A stretch of DNA of 64,000 nucleotides from Sulfurihydrogenibium sp. YO3AOP1 (GTDB lineage: Bacteria > Aquificota > Aquificia > Aquificales > Hydrogenothermaceae): NCBI RefSeq assembly GCF_000020325.1, contig NC_010730.1, forward strand, positions 422,001 through 486,000. Direction: 5' to 3'. Positions 7,997 through 17,578 of the stretch are shown here, piece by piece (the stretch's first letter is position 1; every line of letters begins with the position of its first letter). The position numbers and the translations under genes were made by a program. The notes under the pieces were generated by a model, which saw nothing but the letters and a program-made list of their open reading frames with translations, was not told where the DNA came from and ran no database searches.

Positions 7997-8341
7997 TTGG
8001 AAGAGAAAGAATTCAACTTAAGAGGCGTTGCTGTAGATGTTACTTCTTATGAGCTTGAAGGTGTAGATGAATTTGGAAAGGCGCCTATAGTGCTAAAAAA
8101 AGTTATAAAATATAAAAGCAGCTTCAGCTTAGTAATGAAAGGAATAACCGAAGAGTTAGAATGGTATTTTTCTAAAGGACTTACAAATATATACTTTTTA
8201 GACAACGGAAAAGCTCTAAGAATAGAACATGAAGATGGAACATATTGGGTAGACCTGCCTGCAGACCCGGAGCTAATAAACTTTCTTAAAGATTTTATAG
8301 AGGAGGCTTTAAAAGTTGGAAAGCATCATAGAAAAGGCTGA
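7997..8341 (+). CDS. Conserved-looking hypothetical protein, 114 aa
   Basis: I do not recognise the family. The protein is small, soluble and acidic, with alternating beta-type stretches ([40 protein letters not shown]) and a C-terminal helix. There is no signal, membrane segment or metal motif. The start is TTG at 7997 with GGAGG eight bases upstream. It overlaps argB by 26 bp, and the argB ribosome site AGGAGG lies inside it, which points to coupled expression within the ispG-argB-murD block. Confidence 0.7.
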   Translation: MEEKEFNLRGVAVDVTSYELEGVDEFGKAPIVLKKVIKYKSSFSLVMKGITEELEWYFSKGLTNIYFLDNGKALRIEHEDGTYWVDLPADPELINFLKDFIEEALKVGKHHRKG

Positions 8342-9215
8342 GATACTTTTAGAGGCACTGCCATTTATAAGAAATTTTAGAGGTAAAACCTTTGTTATAA
8401 AATACGGCGGAAACGCTATGGACAAAGCAGATTTAAGAGATGCTTTCGCACAAGATATCATAATGCTTAAATACATTGGAATAAATCCTGTAATCGTTCA
8501 CGGTGGAGGACCACAGATAGGTCAGTACTTGAAAAAAATGGGCTTAGAGTCTAAATTTGTTGGCGGTTTGAGAGTAACAGACAAAGAGACAATGGATATT
8601 GTTGAGATGGTTCTTGGTGGTCTTGTAAATAAAAGCATCGTTCAGTTGATAAATAGTTATTCAGGCGGGCATGTGAAGGCGGTAGGAATTACAGGAAAAG
8701 ACGGATGTTTAATAAAAGCAAAAAAGTTAGATGCAGAAGAATATTTTAGGTCTATTGGAGATTACAGACCAACGGAGCTTTTAGACTTAGGTCATGTTGG
8801 AGAGGTTGAAGAAGTAAATCCGGAGCTTTTAATCCATTTAGATGAAGACAACTACATACCTGTTATTGCACCAATAGGATTTGATGCAGAAGGAAACGCT
8901 TACAACATAAACGCAGATTTTGTTGCAGCAGCTATTGCAGGAGCTTTAAAAGCAGAAAAAGTATTATTTTTAACAGACATAGAAGGCTTAAAAGATGAAA
9001 ACGGCAATACTTTGTCATCTGCAACTGTTAGCCAGATAAACCAAATGATAAAAGATGGTGTTATAAAAGGTGGAATGATTCCAAAAGTAAAAGCTTGTAT
9101 CCAAGCTTTAGAGAAAGGCGTTAATAAAGCACATATATTAGATGGCAGGCTTCCTCACTGCATTCTTTTAGAAATTTTTACTAAAAAAGGTGTTGGTACA
9201 GAAATAACTCTGTAG
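8316..9215 (+). CDS. argB: Acetylglutamate kinase
   Basis: Phosphorylates N-acetylglutamate, the second step of arginine synthesis. The 299-residue protein shows the amino-acid kinase fold: [11 protein letters not shown] and [15 protein letters not shown] at the N-terminus, [17 protein letters not shown] for the N-acetylglutamate site, [14 protein letters not shown], and [17 protein letters not shown] near the C-terminus. The N-terminal helix before the kinase core (residues 1-25) is of the type found in arginine-inhibited hexameric enzymes. It starts at TTG 8316 behind AGGAGG. It is followed 10 bp later by murD. Confidence 0.96.
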   Translation: MESIIEKAEILLEALPFIRNFRGKTFVIKYGGNAMDKADLRDAFAQDIIMLKYIGINPVIVHGGGPQIGQYLKKMGLESKFVGGLRVTDKETMDIVEMVLGGLVNKSIVQLINSYSGGHVKAVGITGKDGCLIKAKKLDAEEYFRSIGDYRPTELLDLGHVGEVEEVNPELLIHLDEDNYIPVIAPIGFDAEGNAYNINADFVAAAIAGALKAEKVLFLTDIEGLKDENGNTLSSATVSQINQMIKDGVIKGGMIPKVKACIQALEKGVNKAHILDGRLPHCILLEIFTKKGVGTEITL

Positions 9216-9225
9216 GAGCTAAATT

Positions 9226-10623
9226 TTGGTATTGATCTACGGAAAAGGCAAAACAGGAGAATCAATAAAAAAATATCTTGAGAAAAAAAACATTAAATCT
9301 TTGATAATTGATGACAACGACCCACTGCCGGAGAATGAAAATATAGATACAATCATCGTATCTCCCGGCGTACCGTTTTTTAACAGAATTTTTAAGTATG
9401 CAAAAAAAAGGAAAATTCCAATAATCTCAGAAATTGAATTTGCATACAGACAGTGTAATGATAACTGTGAAATAATAGCTATCACCGGAACAGATGGAAA
9501 AACAACAACAACATCTTTGATTTATGAAGTTTTAAAAGAAATATCAGATGAAAATGTTTATGTTGGCGGAAACTATGGCATTCCATTTGTTGAGATTTTG
9601 GATAAAATAGAAGAAGCTTCGTTTTCTTACCAAAAGCCTTTAGACCAAGAAGACAATTCTTTGGGCAAAGCAAATAGCGATAAAACTATGAATAAAAATA
9701 ATATTTCAACCTCTCACGTCTCACCTCTTATCGTAGTTTTAGAACTCTCATCGTTTCAGATTTACTCAACAAATACATTAAAGCCAAAGGTATCTATCAT
9801 ACTAAACATATCAACAGACCATCTTGATTGGCATAAAAAAGAAAAACATTATATTTTGTCTAAGCTAAAACTTTTAAAAAATACAGAATTTTCAGTATTA
9901 AATTATAATGATAAATGCTTAAAAAATATAAAAGGCAAAAATGTCTATTACTTTTCTTTAAAAGAGCTTCCGGAGGATGTTAAAGGAATTTATTTAAAAG
10001 AATATAGAAAAGAAGATGGTTTAAATGTTTATAATCTTGTGCTTAAAGATGATAAAACAGAAGAAATTCAAGTAAAAACTCAGCTTATAGGATTTCATAA
10101 TCTTCAAAACATAATGGCAACGATCCTGACGGCTTATCTGTTGAATGTAAATATAAATAAAGTGATTGAAAAAATAAAAGAATTTAAACCTCTTAATCAT
10201 AGAATAGAATTTGTAAAAGAAGTAGAAGGTGTTAAGTTTTATAATGATTCAAAATCAACGACAGTTCAAGCTGTAGAAAAGGCGATAGAAAGCTTTGATG
10301 AAAAAATTGTTTTGATTCTTGGCGGAATAAACAAAGGTGGAGATTTTTCTAAGCTCGGTAGTTTATTAAAAACCAAAGTTTTATCAGCGTTTATAATAGG
10401 AAGAGATAAAGAGCAAATATTTCGGATGATTAAAGATTATACAAACAGCATAAAAAAGGAAAGCTTAGAGGAAGCAGTAAAAGATGCTTTTGAAGTTGCA
10501 AAAAGCAACAAAGCTGTTGTTTTATTTTCTCCCGGATGTGCAAGCTTTGATATGTTTAAAAATTACGCCGATAGAGGAAATAAATTTAAAGAAATAGTGG
10601 AAAGCTTAAATGGTAAGAAGTAA
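9226..10623 (+). CDS. murD: UDP-N-acetylmuramoylalanine--D-glutamate ligase
   Basis: Adds D-glutamate to UDP-MurNAc-L-Ala in the cytoplasm. The 465-residue protein has the ATP loop AITGTDGKTTTTSL (about 85-98), LELSSFQIYST, NISTDHLDWH with the Mg ligand, the NDSKSTT strand and FSPGCASFDMF near the C-terminus. Between IPFVEIL and VVLELSSF lies about 45 residues of low-complexity, Asn/Ser-rich sequence, where other MurD proteins have a much shorter loop. That stretch contains the repeat-like DNA CCTCTCACGTCTCACC. Start TTG 9226 has TAGGAGC upstream. It overlaps ftsW by 14 bp. Confidence 0.94.
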   Translation: MVLIYGKGKTGESIKKYLEKKNIKSLIIDDNDPLPENENIDTIIVSPGVPFFNRIFKYAKKRKIPIISEIEFAYRQCNDNCEIIAITGTDGKTTTTSLIYEVLKEISDENVYVGGNYGIPFVEILDKIEEASFSYQKPLDQEDNSLGKANSDKTMNKNNISTSHVSPLIVVLELSSFQIYSTNTLKPKVSIILNISTDHLDWHKKEKHYILSKLKLLKNTEFSVLNYNDKCLKNIKGKNVYYFSLKELPEDVKGIYLKEYRKEDGLNVYNLVLKDDKTEEIQVKTQLIGFHNLQNIMATILTAYLLNVNINKVIEKIKEFKPLNHRIEFVKEVEGVKFYNDSKSTTVQAVEKAIESFDEKIVLILGGINKGGDFSKLGSLLKTKVLSAFIIGRDKEQIFRMIKDYTNSIKKESLEEAVKDAFEVAKSNKAVVLFSPGCASFDMFKNYADRGNKFKEIVESLNGKK

Positions 10624-11707
10624 GTATTTTGATAACTATATATTTTTAGCTTTTTCTCTTCTTGTAATAGTTGGATTTGTATTTATATACAGTGCAACGT
10701 TTACCTACACTCCGGCAGACCCGTTTTATTATGTAAAAAGACATTTTATAGCTTTATTTGTTGCCATTTTTGCGGGATTATTTGGTTATTTAATGCCGAT
10801 GGATTTTTGGAAAAAGTGGGCTTACGCCTTTTTTGGCTTTGGAATAGTTTTACTGATTTTGGTATATTTTTTACCGGGAGATTCTACCGGAACCCATAGA
10901 TGGATAAACTTAGGATTTTTTAAATTCCAGCCTTCAGAGTATATGAAATTCGCAACCGTTTTATTTATTGCTAAATACCTATCCAGAAAAGAAGATATTT
11001 TAAAAACATTAGAACCTTTTATTGTTATCTTTGGCGTTGTTTTTTTAACAGCTGTTTTAATTGCATTTGAGCCACATAAAGGAGCTGCGTTATTCTTGCT
11101 TATTCTCACAACCTTAATTCTATTCTCTTCAAGAGCAAACGTCAAACCTTTACTCATCTTTATACCTTTCATAATAGCCTTTGGAACTTTAATAATTTTA
11201 ACAAGTAATTACGCAAAAAGTAGGTTGATAGGTATGCTAAACCCAGACCCATCTACAAAGGAAGGTTATCAAGCCTTTCAATCTTTGGTTGCTTTTGTAA
11301 AAGGAGGTCCATTTGGTGAAGGTATAGGTAGTGGAACCCAAAAATTAAAATACCTGCCAGAAATCCATACAGACTATATTTTTGCTCTAATTGGCGAAGA
11401 AGCCGGCATCTTTGGCACTTTTTTTGTATTAGCTTTATATATCATTATTCTAATAAGAGGAATACAAATCTCTTTAAGCAAAGATGATATTTTTGTCCAA
11501 ACACTTGGACTTGGTATAACGTATATTATCACTTTAAACGCGTTGTTTCATATATTTGTAACCTTAAACCTTTTCCCATCAACAGGTTTTACGCTACCAT
11601 TTATAAGCTATGGTGGTTCTTCATTGATCATGAACTTCTTGTATATAGGAATTCTACTAAGAATTTCAAAAGAGCCTAACAAAATAAACTTCATTCAAAG
11701 GACTTAG
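10610..11707 (+). CDS. ftsW: FtsW/RodA-family peptidoglycan glycosyltransferase
   Basis: A polytopic SEDS protein (365 residues, about ten membrane segments) that polymerises lipid II. Family motifs visible are THRWINLGFFKFQPSEYMK (loop and helix with conserved RWI and QPSE), the extracellular region with FGEGIGSGTQKLKYLPEIHT and DYIFALIGEEAG, and FPSTGFTLPFISYGGSS near the end. Its place between murD and murG argues for the septal FtsW rather than the elongation RodA. It overlaps murD by 14 bp and murG begins 1 bp after its stop. Confidence 0.93.
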   Translation: MVRSKYFDNYIFLAFSLLVIVGFVFIYSATFTYTPADPFYYVKRHFIALFVAIFAGLFGYLMPMDFWKKWAYAFFGFGIVLLILVYFLPGDSTGTHRWINLGFFKFQPSEYMKFATVLFIAKYLSRKEDILKTLEPFIVIFGVVFLTAVLIAFEPHKGAALFLLILTTLILFSSRANVKPLLIFIPFIIAFGTLIILTSNYAKSRLIGMLNPDPSTKEGYQAFQSLVAFVKGGPFGEGIGSGTQKLKYLPEIHTDYIFALIGEEAGIFGTFFVLALYIIILIRGIQISLSKDDIFVQTLGLGITYIITLNALFHIFVTLNLFPSTGFTLPFISYGGSSLIMNFLYIGILLRISKEPNKINFIQRT

Positions 11708-11708
11708 G

Positions 11709-12752
11709 ATGAAAAAAGTTTTTATCTCCGGCGGTGGAACAGGTGGTCATTTTTACCCGGCTTTATCCGTTGCAGAAAATCTGAAAGAAAAAGGATTTAG
11801 CATTACATACATCGGAACTACAAATGGAATAGAAAACAAAAAAGATTTTCCGGCTGATGAAAAAATTTTATATCCAATGAGAGCAGTAAGAGGGAAATCT
11901 ATCGTTGGTAAAATTCAAGGAGTTTTTAGCCTGCTATCAACAACCTTCAAAGTCTACAAACAGATAAAAAAAGAAAAGCCGGATTTTTCAATCTGCTTTG
12001 GTGGTTATACATCAATACCCCTTGGGCTTGCATCTTTTTTAGCAAGAGTGCCATTGTACATACATGAGCAAAATTCAATTCCTTCTTATTCAAATAAAAT
12101 TCTATCTTACTTTGCTAAAAAAGTTTTTATAACCTTTGAACTTACAGCTAAGTATTTTGACAGAAAGAAAACAGTTTTAACAGGTATGCCTCTAAGAAAA
12201 AACATCATAGAAAGAGCTAAAAATTATGTATATAAGCCAAACCAAACGAAAACAGTTTTGGTCGTAGGCGGCAGTCAAGGAGCAAAAAAACTTTCTGAAA
12301 GCATAATATCCTTAGCTTCAGAAATGAAAGATATTAAATTCATCCTTATAAAAGGAAAATGGCAGGTAGAAGTACCAAATTTAGAAAATCTTACAGTTTA
12401 TGAGTACGTTGATAACATGGAAGACCTTTACACATCTGCAGATGTTGTAATTTCTCGTAGTGGTTCAAGTAGTGTTAACGAGATTCTATGCTTTGGCAAA
12501 TACGCTATCTTTGTTCCATTTCCTTATGCAGCATCAAACCATCAGTATTACAACGTAAAATGGCTAAAAGATTTGGGCTTGTGTGAATTGATTGAAGAAA
12601 AAGATTTAAGTAAAGAAGTTTTAAAAAAAGCATTAGAAGATGCTTTTAACAAAGATTTAGAAAGTTTAAGCAAAAAAATCAAAGAATATGCGATATTTGA
12701 CAGTGATGAAAAAATCGTAGAAAATATATTAAATGATTTTAAAAACGATTGA
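11709..12752 (+). CDS. murG: UDP-GlcNAc:undecaprenyl-PP-MurNAc-pentapeptide GlcNAc transferase
   Basis: Makes lipid II at the inner membrane face. The 347-residue GT-B enzyme has the N-terminal glycine loop FISGGGTGGHFYPALSVAE, CFGGYTSIPLGLA and HEQNSIPSYSNK, and the C-terminal UDP-GlcNAc site GGSQGAKKLSE, SRSGSSSVNEIL and FVPFPYAASNHQYYN. It overlaps murB by 20 bp. In most division clusters murC lies between murG and murB; here there is no room for it. Confidence 0.96.
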   Translation: MKKVFISGGGTGGHFYPALSVAENLKEKGFSITYIGTTNGIENKKDFPADEKILYPMRAVRGKSIVGKIQGVFSLLSTTFKVYKQIKKEKPDFSICFGGYTSIPLGLASFLARVPLYIHEQNSIPSYSNKILSYFAKKVFITFELTAKYFDRKKTVLTGMPLRKNIIERAKNYVYKPNQTKTVLVVGGSQGAKKLSESIISLASEMKDIKFILIKGKWQVEVPNLENLTVYEYVDNMEDLYTSADVVISRSGSSSVNEILCFGKYAIFVPFPYAASNHQYYNVKWLKDLGLCELIEEKDLSKEVLKKALEDAFNKDLESLSKKIKEYAIFDSDEKIVENILNDFKND

Positions 12753-13599
12753 ATATCAAGAAAATATAGACCTTAGGAATTTTTGCACTATAAAAGTTGG
12801 CGGAAAAGGAAAGATTGTATATTTTCCAAAAGATCACAAAGAAATCTCTATTTTAATTAAAGAGTATGATAACATCTATCCACTTGGAATTGGAAGCAAT
12901 CTAATTTTTTCCGATGGGATTGTGAATAAAGTTTTTGTCCATTCTAAGAATCTAAAAAAATATGAAATAGAAAATCAAAACGATATTTTTTACATCACGG
13001 CGGAAGCCGGCGTAAGCTTTAAAACCATAGTTTCAGTAGTAAAAAAATACAACCTTGAAGGATTTGAAAACCTATCCGGCATTCCTGCAACCGTTGGTGG
13101 GGCAACTGCAATGAACGCAGGAGCTTATGGAAGCGATATCTTTGATTTAATAGAAGAGGTTTGGTGGATAGACAGAGAAGGACGGCTAAATCATTCAAAA
13201 AAAGAAGAGATTAAATACTCTTACAGATACTCCCAATTTCAAAACGGAGGTTTTGTTTATAAAGTGAAGCTAAAGCTTAGAAAAAGTGATAAAAACATAT
13301 CAGAGATTATAAAAAATCATCTGCTTGATAGAAACAGTAAGCAACCGCTAGATTTACCAACAGCCGGGTCAACTTACAAAAATCCACCGGGAACATATGC
13401 CGGCAAACTGATTGAAGCAGTTGGCTTAAAAGGTTATAGAATAAACGATATAGGATTTTCTGAAAAACATGCAAACTTTCTTGTAAACTATGGAAATGCT
13501 GAGTTTAAAGACCTAATAAAACTCTTGGAACTTGCCGAAAAAAAAGTATTAGACGAATTTAAGATAAATCTTGAAAGAGAGGTTAAAATCATTGACTAA
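12733..13599 (+). CDS. murB: UDP-N-acetylenolpyruvoylglucosamine reductase
   Basis: FAD enzyme that reduces UDP-GlcNAc-enolpyruvate to UDP-MurNAc. The 288-residue protein has the FAD-binding motifs IYPLGIGSNLIFSDG and GFENLSGIPATVGGATAMNAGAYG, and the substrate region TAGSTYKNPPGTYAGKLIEA with the catalytic Ser, followed by FSEKHANFLVNYG. Length and motif spacing suit the shorter type IIa enzymes. ATG 12733 lies inside the end of murG, and ddl begins inside its last codons. Confidence 0.95.
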   Translation: MILKTIEYQENIDLRNFCTIKVGGKGKIVYFPKDHKEISILIKEYDNIYPLGIGSNLIFSDGIVNKVFVHSKNLKKYEIENQNDIFYITAEAGVSFKTIVSVVKKYNLEGFENLSGIPATVGGATAMNAGAYGSDIFDLIEEVWWIDREGRLNHSKKEEIKYSYRYSQFQNGGFVYKVKLKLRKSDKNISEIIKNHLLDRNSKQPLDLPTAGSTYKNPPGTYAGKLIEAVGLKGYRINDIGFSEKHANFLVNYGNAEFKDLIKLLELAEKKVLDEFKINLEREVKIID

Positions 13600-14491
13600 A
13601 ATCGCACTTTTATACGGTGGATATTCAAGAGAAAGAGAGATTTCTATCAAAAGTGGAAAAGCGGTAGAAAAAGCTTTAAACCAACTTGGATATGATTATA
13701 AGGTATTTGACATAATAGAAAGAGATAAATTTATAAAAGAGATTTTAGAATATAAGCCAGATTTAGCATTTATAGTTTTACACGGAAAAGGTGGAGAAGA
13801 TGGCACAATTCAAGCTATCTTAGAGTTTCTTGGCATTCCTTACACAGGGTCAGATATGAAAACAAGCGTCATAGCAATGGATAAAGTACTAACAAAGATG
13901 TATTTGAAAAACTTTGACATTCCAACGCCAGATTGGATATTTTTCACAGAAGAAAAAGAGGCTTTAAATTATAGACCAGATTTCCCAGCAGTCGTAAAAG
14001 CTCCAACAGAAGGGTCTTCTATTGGTGTTTATATAGTAAATAATCAACAAGAGTATGAAAATGCTGTAAAAGAAGTATTTAATCTTGATGATAAAGTATT
14101 GATAGAAAAGTTTATCAAAGGAAGAGAGCTAACAGTTAGCATTCTTGATGATGAAGTTTTTGATATTGTTGAAGTTGTTGTATCAGAAGGCTTCTATGAT
14201 TTTAATAACAAATACATTACAGGAAAAACTCAGTATATATGCCCGGCTCAATTAGATGAAGATGTGTATAAAAACGTTCAAGGTTTAGGACATAAAGTTT
14301 ATAAACTTTTGAATTGCAAAGGACCTGCAAGAGTTGATATCATTTTAGAAAACGATAAGAATCCATATGTGTTGGAAGTAAATACAATCCCCGGAATGAC
14401 AGAGTTTAGTCTTCTTCCCAAGGCTGCATCGGCAAGAGGAATAACGTTTAACCAACTTGTAGAAAAAATAATAAAAAATAGTTTAAAATGA
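13592..14491 (+). CDS. ddl: D-alanine--D-alanine ligase
   Basis: ATP-grasp ligase that makes the D-Ala-D-Ala dipeptide of the peptidoglycan stem. Motifs are ALLYGGYSREREISIKSG at the N-terminus, FIVLHGKGGEDGTIQAILE, IPYTGSD, VVKAPTEGSSIGVY (ATP site), KGRELTVSIL, GPARVDI and EVNTIPGMTEFSLLPKAA at the metal and substrate site. A TTG at 13571 is in frame, but the GAGAGG at 13577-13582 points to the TTG at 13592, which also gives the family's normal N-terminus; the protein is then 299 residues. Its stop overlaps the next start (ATGA). Confidence 0.95.
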   Translation: MTKIALLYGGYSREREISIKSGKAVEKALNQLGYDYKVFDIIERDKFIKEILEYKPDLAFIVLHGKGGEDGTIQAILEFLGIPYTGSDMKTSVIAMDKVLTKMYLKNFDIPTPDWIFFTEEKEALNYRPDFPAVVKAPTEGSSIGVYIVNNQQEYENAVKEVFNLDDKVLIEKFIKGRELTVSILDDEVFDIVEVVVSEGFYDFNNKYITGKTQYICPAQLDEDVYKNVQGLGHKVYKLLNCKGPARVDIILENDKNPYVLEVNTIPGMTEFSLLPKAASARGITFNQLVEKIIKNSLK

Positions 14492-15168
14492 TGAAAAAAC
14501 TTGGACTTTTCTCAGTATGGCTTATTTTGTGTGCTTTACTTGGCTACTATGCCCCAACACTACCAATTGTAAAAGATATAGTAGCAATCAAGAAAGTAAA
14601 CGTTGTTGGAACTGATAAATTATCAGAAAATGATTTAAAAAACATTTTCAAAACAGAAAATTGGATATTTATATCAGAAGATAGATTAAGAGAAAAATTA
14701 AAAAAATATCAATTTATTAAAGATATAAAAATCTTAAAGCCAAATCTTGGTGAAATTACGATGGTAGTAGAAGAGAAGAAGTCATTTGCAAATATTATTC
14801 AAAGTAGTAAAGTTTTTACCGTTGATGAAGAGGGAAATCTATATGAAACAGATATCTCAAATTTGCTAAACCTTGTGAATATATACTATAACGATAGTGA
14901 ATTTCAAAAAAGTGATGTATTAAAAATCAAGAAGATCATGGAAAATTTTAAAGATTATCAGCTTTCTAAATTTATAATTCAAAAATCACAAATAGCAGCC
15001 GAAACGAGTGATGGAAAAATATTGGTGTTTTCAAAAGATGATCTTGATGATAGCCTAAATAAAGCTAAAATATTTTTAGCAAATAAAAATCTAAACGATT
15101 ATACTTATCTAAATTTTAGTTTTGACGAAATGATAATAGTAAAAAAATTAAACAAGGAAACAAAATGA
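14488..15168 (+). CDS. ftsQ: FtsQ/DivIB-like division protein with POTRA domain
   Basis: A 226-residue bitopic protein: short cytoplasmic tail, one membrane segment (about residues 5-25), then a POTRA-type domain (IKKVNVVGTDKLSENDLKNI... to about residue 100) and a beta domain. This is the layout of FtsQ, which links early and late divisome proteins. Sequence conservation is weak, as is usual for FtsQ; position between ddl and ftsA is the strongest argument. It overlaps ddl by 4 bp and ftsA by 4 bp (ATGA in both cases). Confidence 0.85.
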   Translation: MMKKLGLFSVWLILCALLGYYAPTLPIVKDIVAIKKVNVVGTDKLSENDLKNIFKTENWIFISEDRLREKLKKYQFIKDIKILKPNLGEITMVVEEKKSFANIIQSSKVFTVDEEGNLYETDISNLLNLVNIYYNDSEFQKSDVLKIKKIMENFKDYQLSKFIIQKSQIAAETSDGKILVFSKDDLDDSLNKAKIFLANKNLNDYTYLNFSFDEMIIVKKLNKETK

Positions 15169-16412
15169 GTAAAAGTAAAACTTTTGTAGCGCTTGATGTA
15201 GGAAGTTATAAAACTGTTGCAGTAATTGGTGATTTAGATGAAACTGGAAAATTACATATAATAGGTTTTGGAGAGACACTGTCTAAAGGTATTGAAAAAG
15301 GAGCGGTAGTAAACCCTTCAGAAGCTATTAAATCAATAAAAGAAGCGGTTGCAACAGCTGAATCAAACTCTGGATTTAGAATAAGCTCAGTAGTCTTAAA
15401 TATTGGAGGAATTCACATTGAATCAAAAAATGAAAAAGATTTTATAAGCTTTTCTTCATCCAACAAAGAAATAGACCAAAATGACATAAACGCGCTTATA
15501 GAAAAAATATCTGAAAAATTTAAAAATGATAATATTCAGATTTTGCATATTATCCCAAAAATGTATGTCTTGGATGATGATGAGATAGTGTATGAACCTG
15601 TTGGTCTAATTGGCAGTAAAATATCCGGAGAATACAATGTTATAACAGGCAAGGTTAATTCTATTAGCAACATTAAAAAGGTAGTTGAGCAAAGTGGTCT
15701 TGGAGTTATGGATATTGTTGTCAATCCAATAGCATCTGCAACTTCGGTACTTTATGAAGAAGAAAAAGACCTCGGCGTTGCAATAATTGATATTGGCGGT
15801 GGCTTAAGCGATATAGCAGTATATAAAAATGGTCATCTTGAAGCAGTAAAATCTATCCCTCTTGGTGGAAATCTCATAACAAAGGATATATCTTTTAGAT
15901 TTAAAATATCCAAGGATATTGCTGAGGCTATAAAAAAACAATTTGGGGTTGCATCAGCAGAATTTATAGAATTTAATGAAGTTGTTGAAGCTAAAAGTAG
16001 AGAAGATGAAGAAACAATCAAATTAGAAAAGTATGAAATTGCAGAAACAATAGAATGGAGATTAACTGAAATGTTTGAAATTTTAAGAAAAGAGCTTGAA
16101 AAAACTGGACTTTATGATAGATTAAATGCAGGCATTGTTTTAACTGGAGGAGTGGCAAACACTCCTTACATCCAACATCTTGCAGAAAAAATTTTTGAAA
16201 AAGATGTAAGAATTGGAAAGCCAAAAGAATTTAAGGCATTTAACGAAAAATTCTACAGCCCAGAGTACGCAACAGTGATAGGATGTTTACAGTTTACGGC
16301 TTCTGCCTTAAAAGATAAACATGTAGGGTCTAATAACAGTAGTGAAATGTTTAATTTCAATATATCTGATACTTTTACAAAGTTTTTTGATAAAATAAAG
16401 AATCTTTTCTAA
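15165..16412 (+). CDS. ftsA: Cell division protein FtsA
   Basis: Actin-like protein that tethers FtsZ to the membrane. The 415-residue protein has the phosphate-1 loop VALDVGSYKTVAVIG, the phosphate-2 strand VAIIDIGGGLSDIAVY, the adenosine motif GIVLTGGVANTPYI and a C-terminal amphipathic segment (FTKFFDKIKNLF) that is the membrane anchor. The inserted 1C domain (about residues 85-165) is present. It starts at ATG 15165 overlapping ftsQ by 4 bp and precedes ftsZ by 20 bp. Confidence 0.95.
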   Translation: MSKSKTFVALDVGSYKTVAVIGDLDETGKLHIIGFGETLSKGIEKGAVVNPSEAIKSIKEAVATAESNSGFRISSVVLNIGGIHIESKNEKDFISFSSSNKEIDQNDINALIEKISEKFKNDNIQILHIIPKMYVLDDDEIVYEPVGLIGSKISGEYNVITGKVNSISNIKKVVEQSGLGVMDIVVNPIASATSVLYEEEKDLGVAIIDIGGGLSDIAVYKNGHLEAVKSIPLGGNLITKDISFRFKISKDIAEAIKKQFGVASAEFIEFNEVVEAKSREDEETIKLEKYEIAETIEWRLTEMFEILRKELEKTGLYDRLNAGIVLTGGVANTPYIQHLAEKIFEKDVRIGKPKEFKAFNEKFYSPEYATVIGCLQFTASALKDKHVGSNNSSEMFNFNISDTFTKFFDKIKNLF

Positions 16413-16432
16413 TTGTTTGGAGGAAACTTAAG

Positions 16433-17578
16433 ATGGAGATAAATTATGATGCAAAAAATCCAACTAAAATTAAAGTTTTTGGCGTAGGTGGTGGGGGAAG
16501 CAACGCAGTAGCAAGAATGTATCAAGAAGGACTTCAAGATGTTGAATTATATATAGTTAACACAGATTTACAACATTTAAACTACCTTCCTGTTCCAAAT
16601 AAAATTCACATTGGAGAGAGCATTAGCAAAGGATTAGGTGCTGGTTCAAAGCCAGAAATTGGCAGAGAAGCCGCATTGGAGAATTTAGATAAAATCAAAG
16701 AAGCTATGGAAGGAGCTGATATGGTATTTATAGCAGCAGGACTTGGTGGTGGGACAGGTACAGGTGCAAGTCCGGTTATAGCTCAGGCAGCTAAGGAAAT
16801 GGGTATTTTAACTGTAGCTGTAGTTACAAAACCTTTTAGCTTTGAAGGTAAAATCAGACAAAAGATTGCAGAGGAAGGACTGGGGCAATTAAAAGAAAGA
16901 GTTGATACTTATCTTGTTATCCATAATGATAGATTATTACAAGTAGCCGGTAAAAATGTATCGTTTGCTAATGCTTTTAAGCTTGTTGACAATATACTTT
17001 ATAGGTCTGTAAAAGGAATTACTGATTTAATTTTAGTTCCGGGATTGATTAACCCAGACTTCGCTGACGTTAAAACAATAATGGAAAATGCAGGCAAAGC
17101 TTTAATTGGTGTTGGCTCTGGAAGAGCTGAAAATAAAATAGAAGAAGCTGTAATGACTGCAACAAGCTCCCCGTTATTAGAAGGAACATCCATCCAAGGA
17201 GCAAAAAGATTGCTTATAAATGTAGAAGTTAGTCCAGATTTATCATTTATGGAAGTTAACGAAGCTGTTTCACAAATTAGAGAGCTTGCCCATGAAGAAG
17301 CACACATTATATTTGGTGCATCAATCATAAATGATGTAGAAGATGAAATTAAAATTACTGTAATAGCGACAGATTTTGAAGATGAAAGAAAATCGGAATC
17401 TAAGCCTTCTTTAAAAACAAGACCATCCGGAATAATAGAGAAAAAAGAGCCGCCTATAAAGAGAGAAATAGCTTCATATGCTGAAGAGATAAAACCCAAA
17501 GAAGAATTTACATCCGAATCTTTATCTTATGATGAGTTAGAAATTCCACCTTGGGTAAGAAAGGGTAAAAGGGATTGA
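16433..17578 (+). CDS. ftsZ: Cell division protein FtsZ
   Basis: Tubulin-like GTPase that forms the Z ring. The 381-residue protein has FGVGGGGSNAVARM at the N-terminus, the tubulin signature GGGTGTGAS at residues 105-113, and the synergy-loop region with NPDFADVKTIMENAG. After a charged linker the conserved C-terminal peptide appears as DELEIPPWVRKGKRD, the FtsA-binding tail. The ribosome site is TGGAGG. Its stop overlaps the TTG start of pgsA. The absence of an obvious terminator suggests read-through into the phospholipid genes. Confidence 0.97.
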   Translation: MEINYDAKNPTKIKVFGVGGGGSNAVARMYQEGLQDVELYIVNTDLQHLNYLPVPNKIHIGESISKGLGAGSKPEIGREAALENLDKIKEAMEGADMVFIAAGLGGGTGTGASPVIAQAAKEMGILTVAVVTKPFSFEGKIRQKIAEEGLGQLKERVDTYLVIHNDRLLQVAGKNVSFANAFKLVDNILYRSVKGITDLILVPGLINPDFADVKTIMENAGKALIGVGSGRAENKIEEAVMTATSSPLLEGTSIQGAKRLLINVEVSPDLSFMEVNEAVSQIRELAHEEAHIIFGASIINDVEDEIKITVIATDFEDERKSESKPSLKTRPSGIIEKKEPPIKREIASYAEEIKPKEEFTSESLSYDELEIPPWVRKGKRD

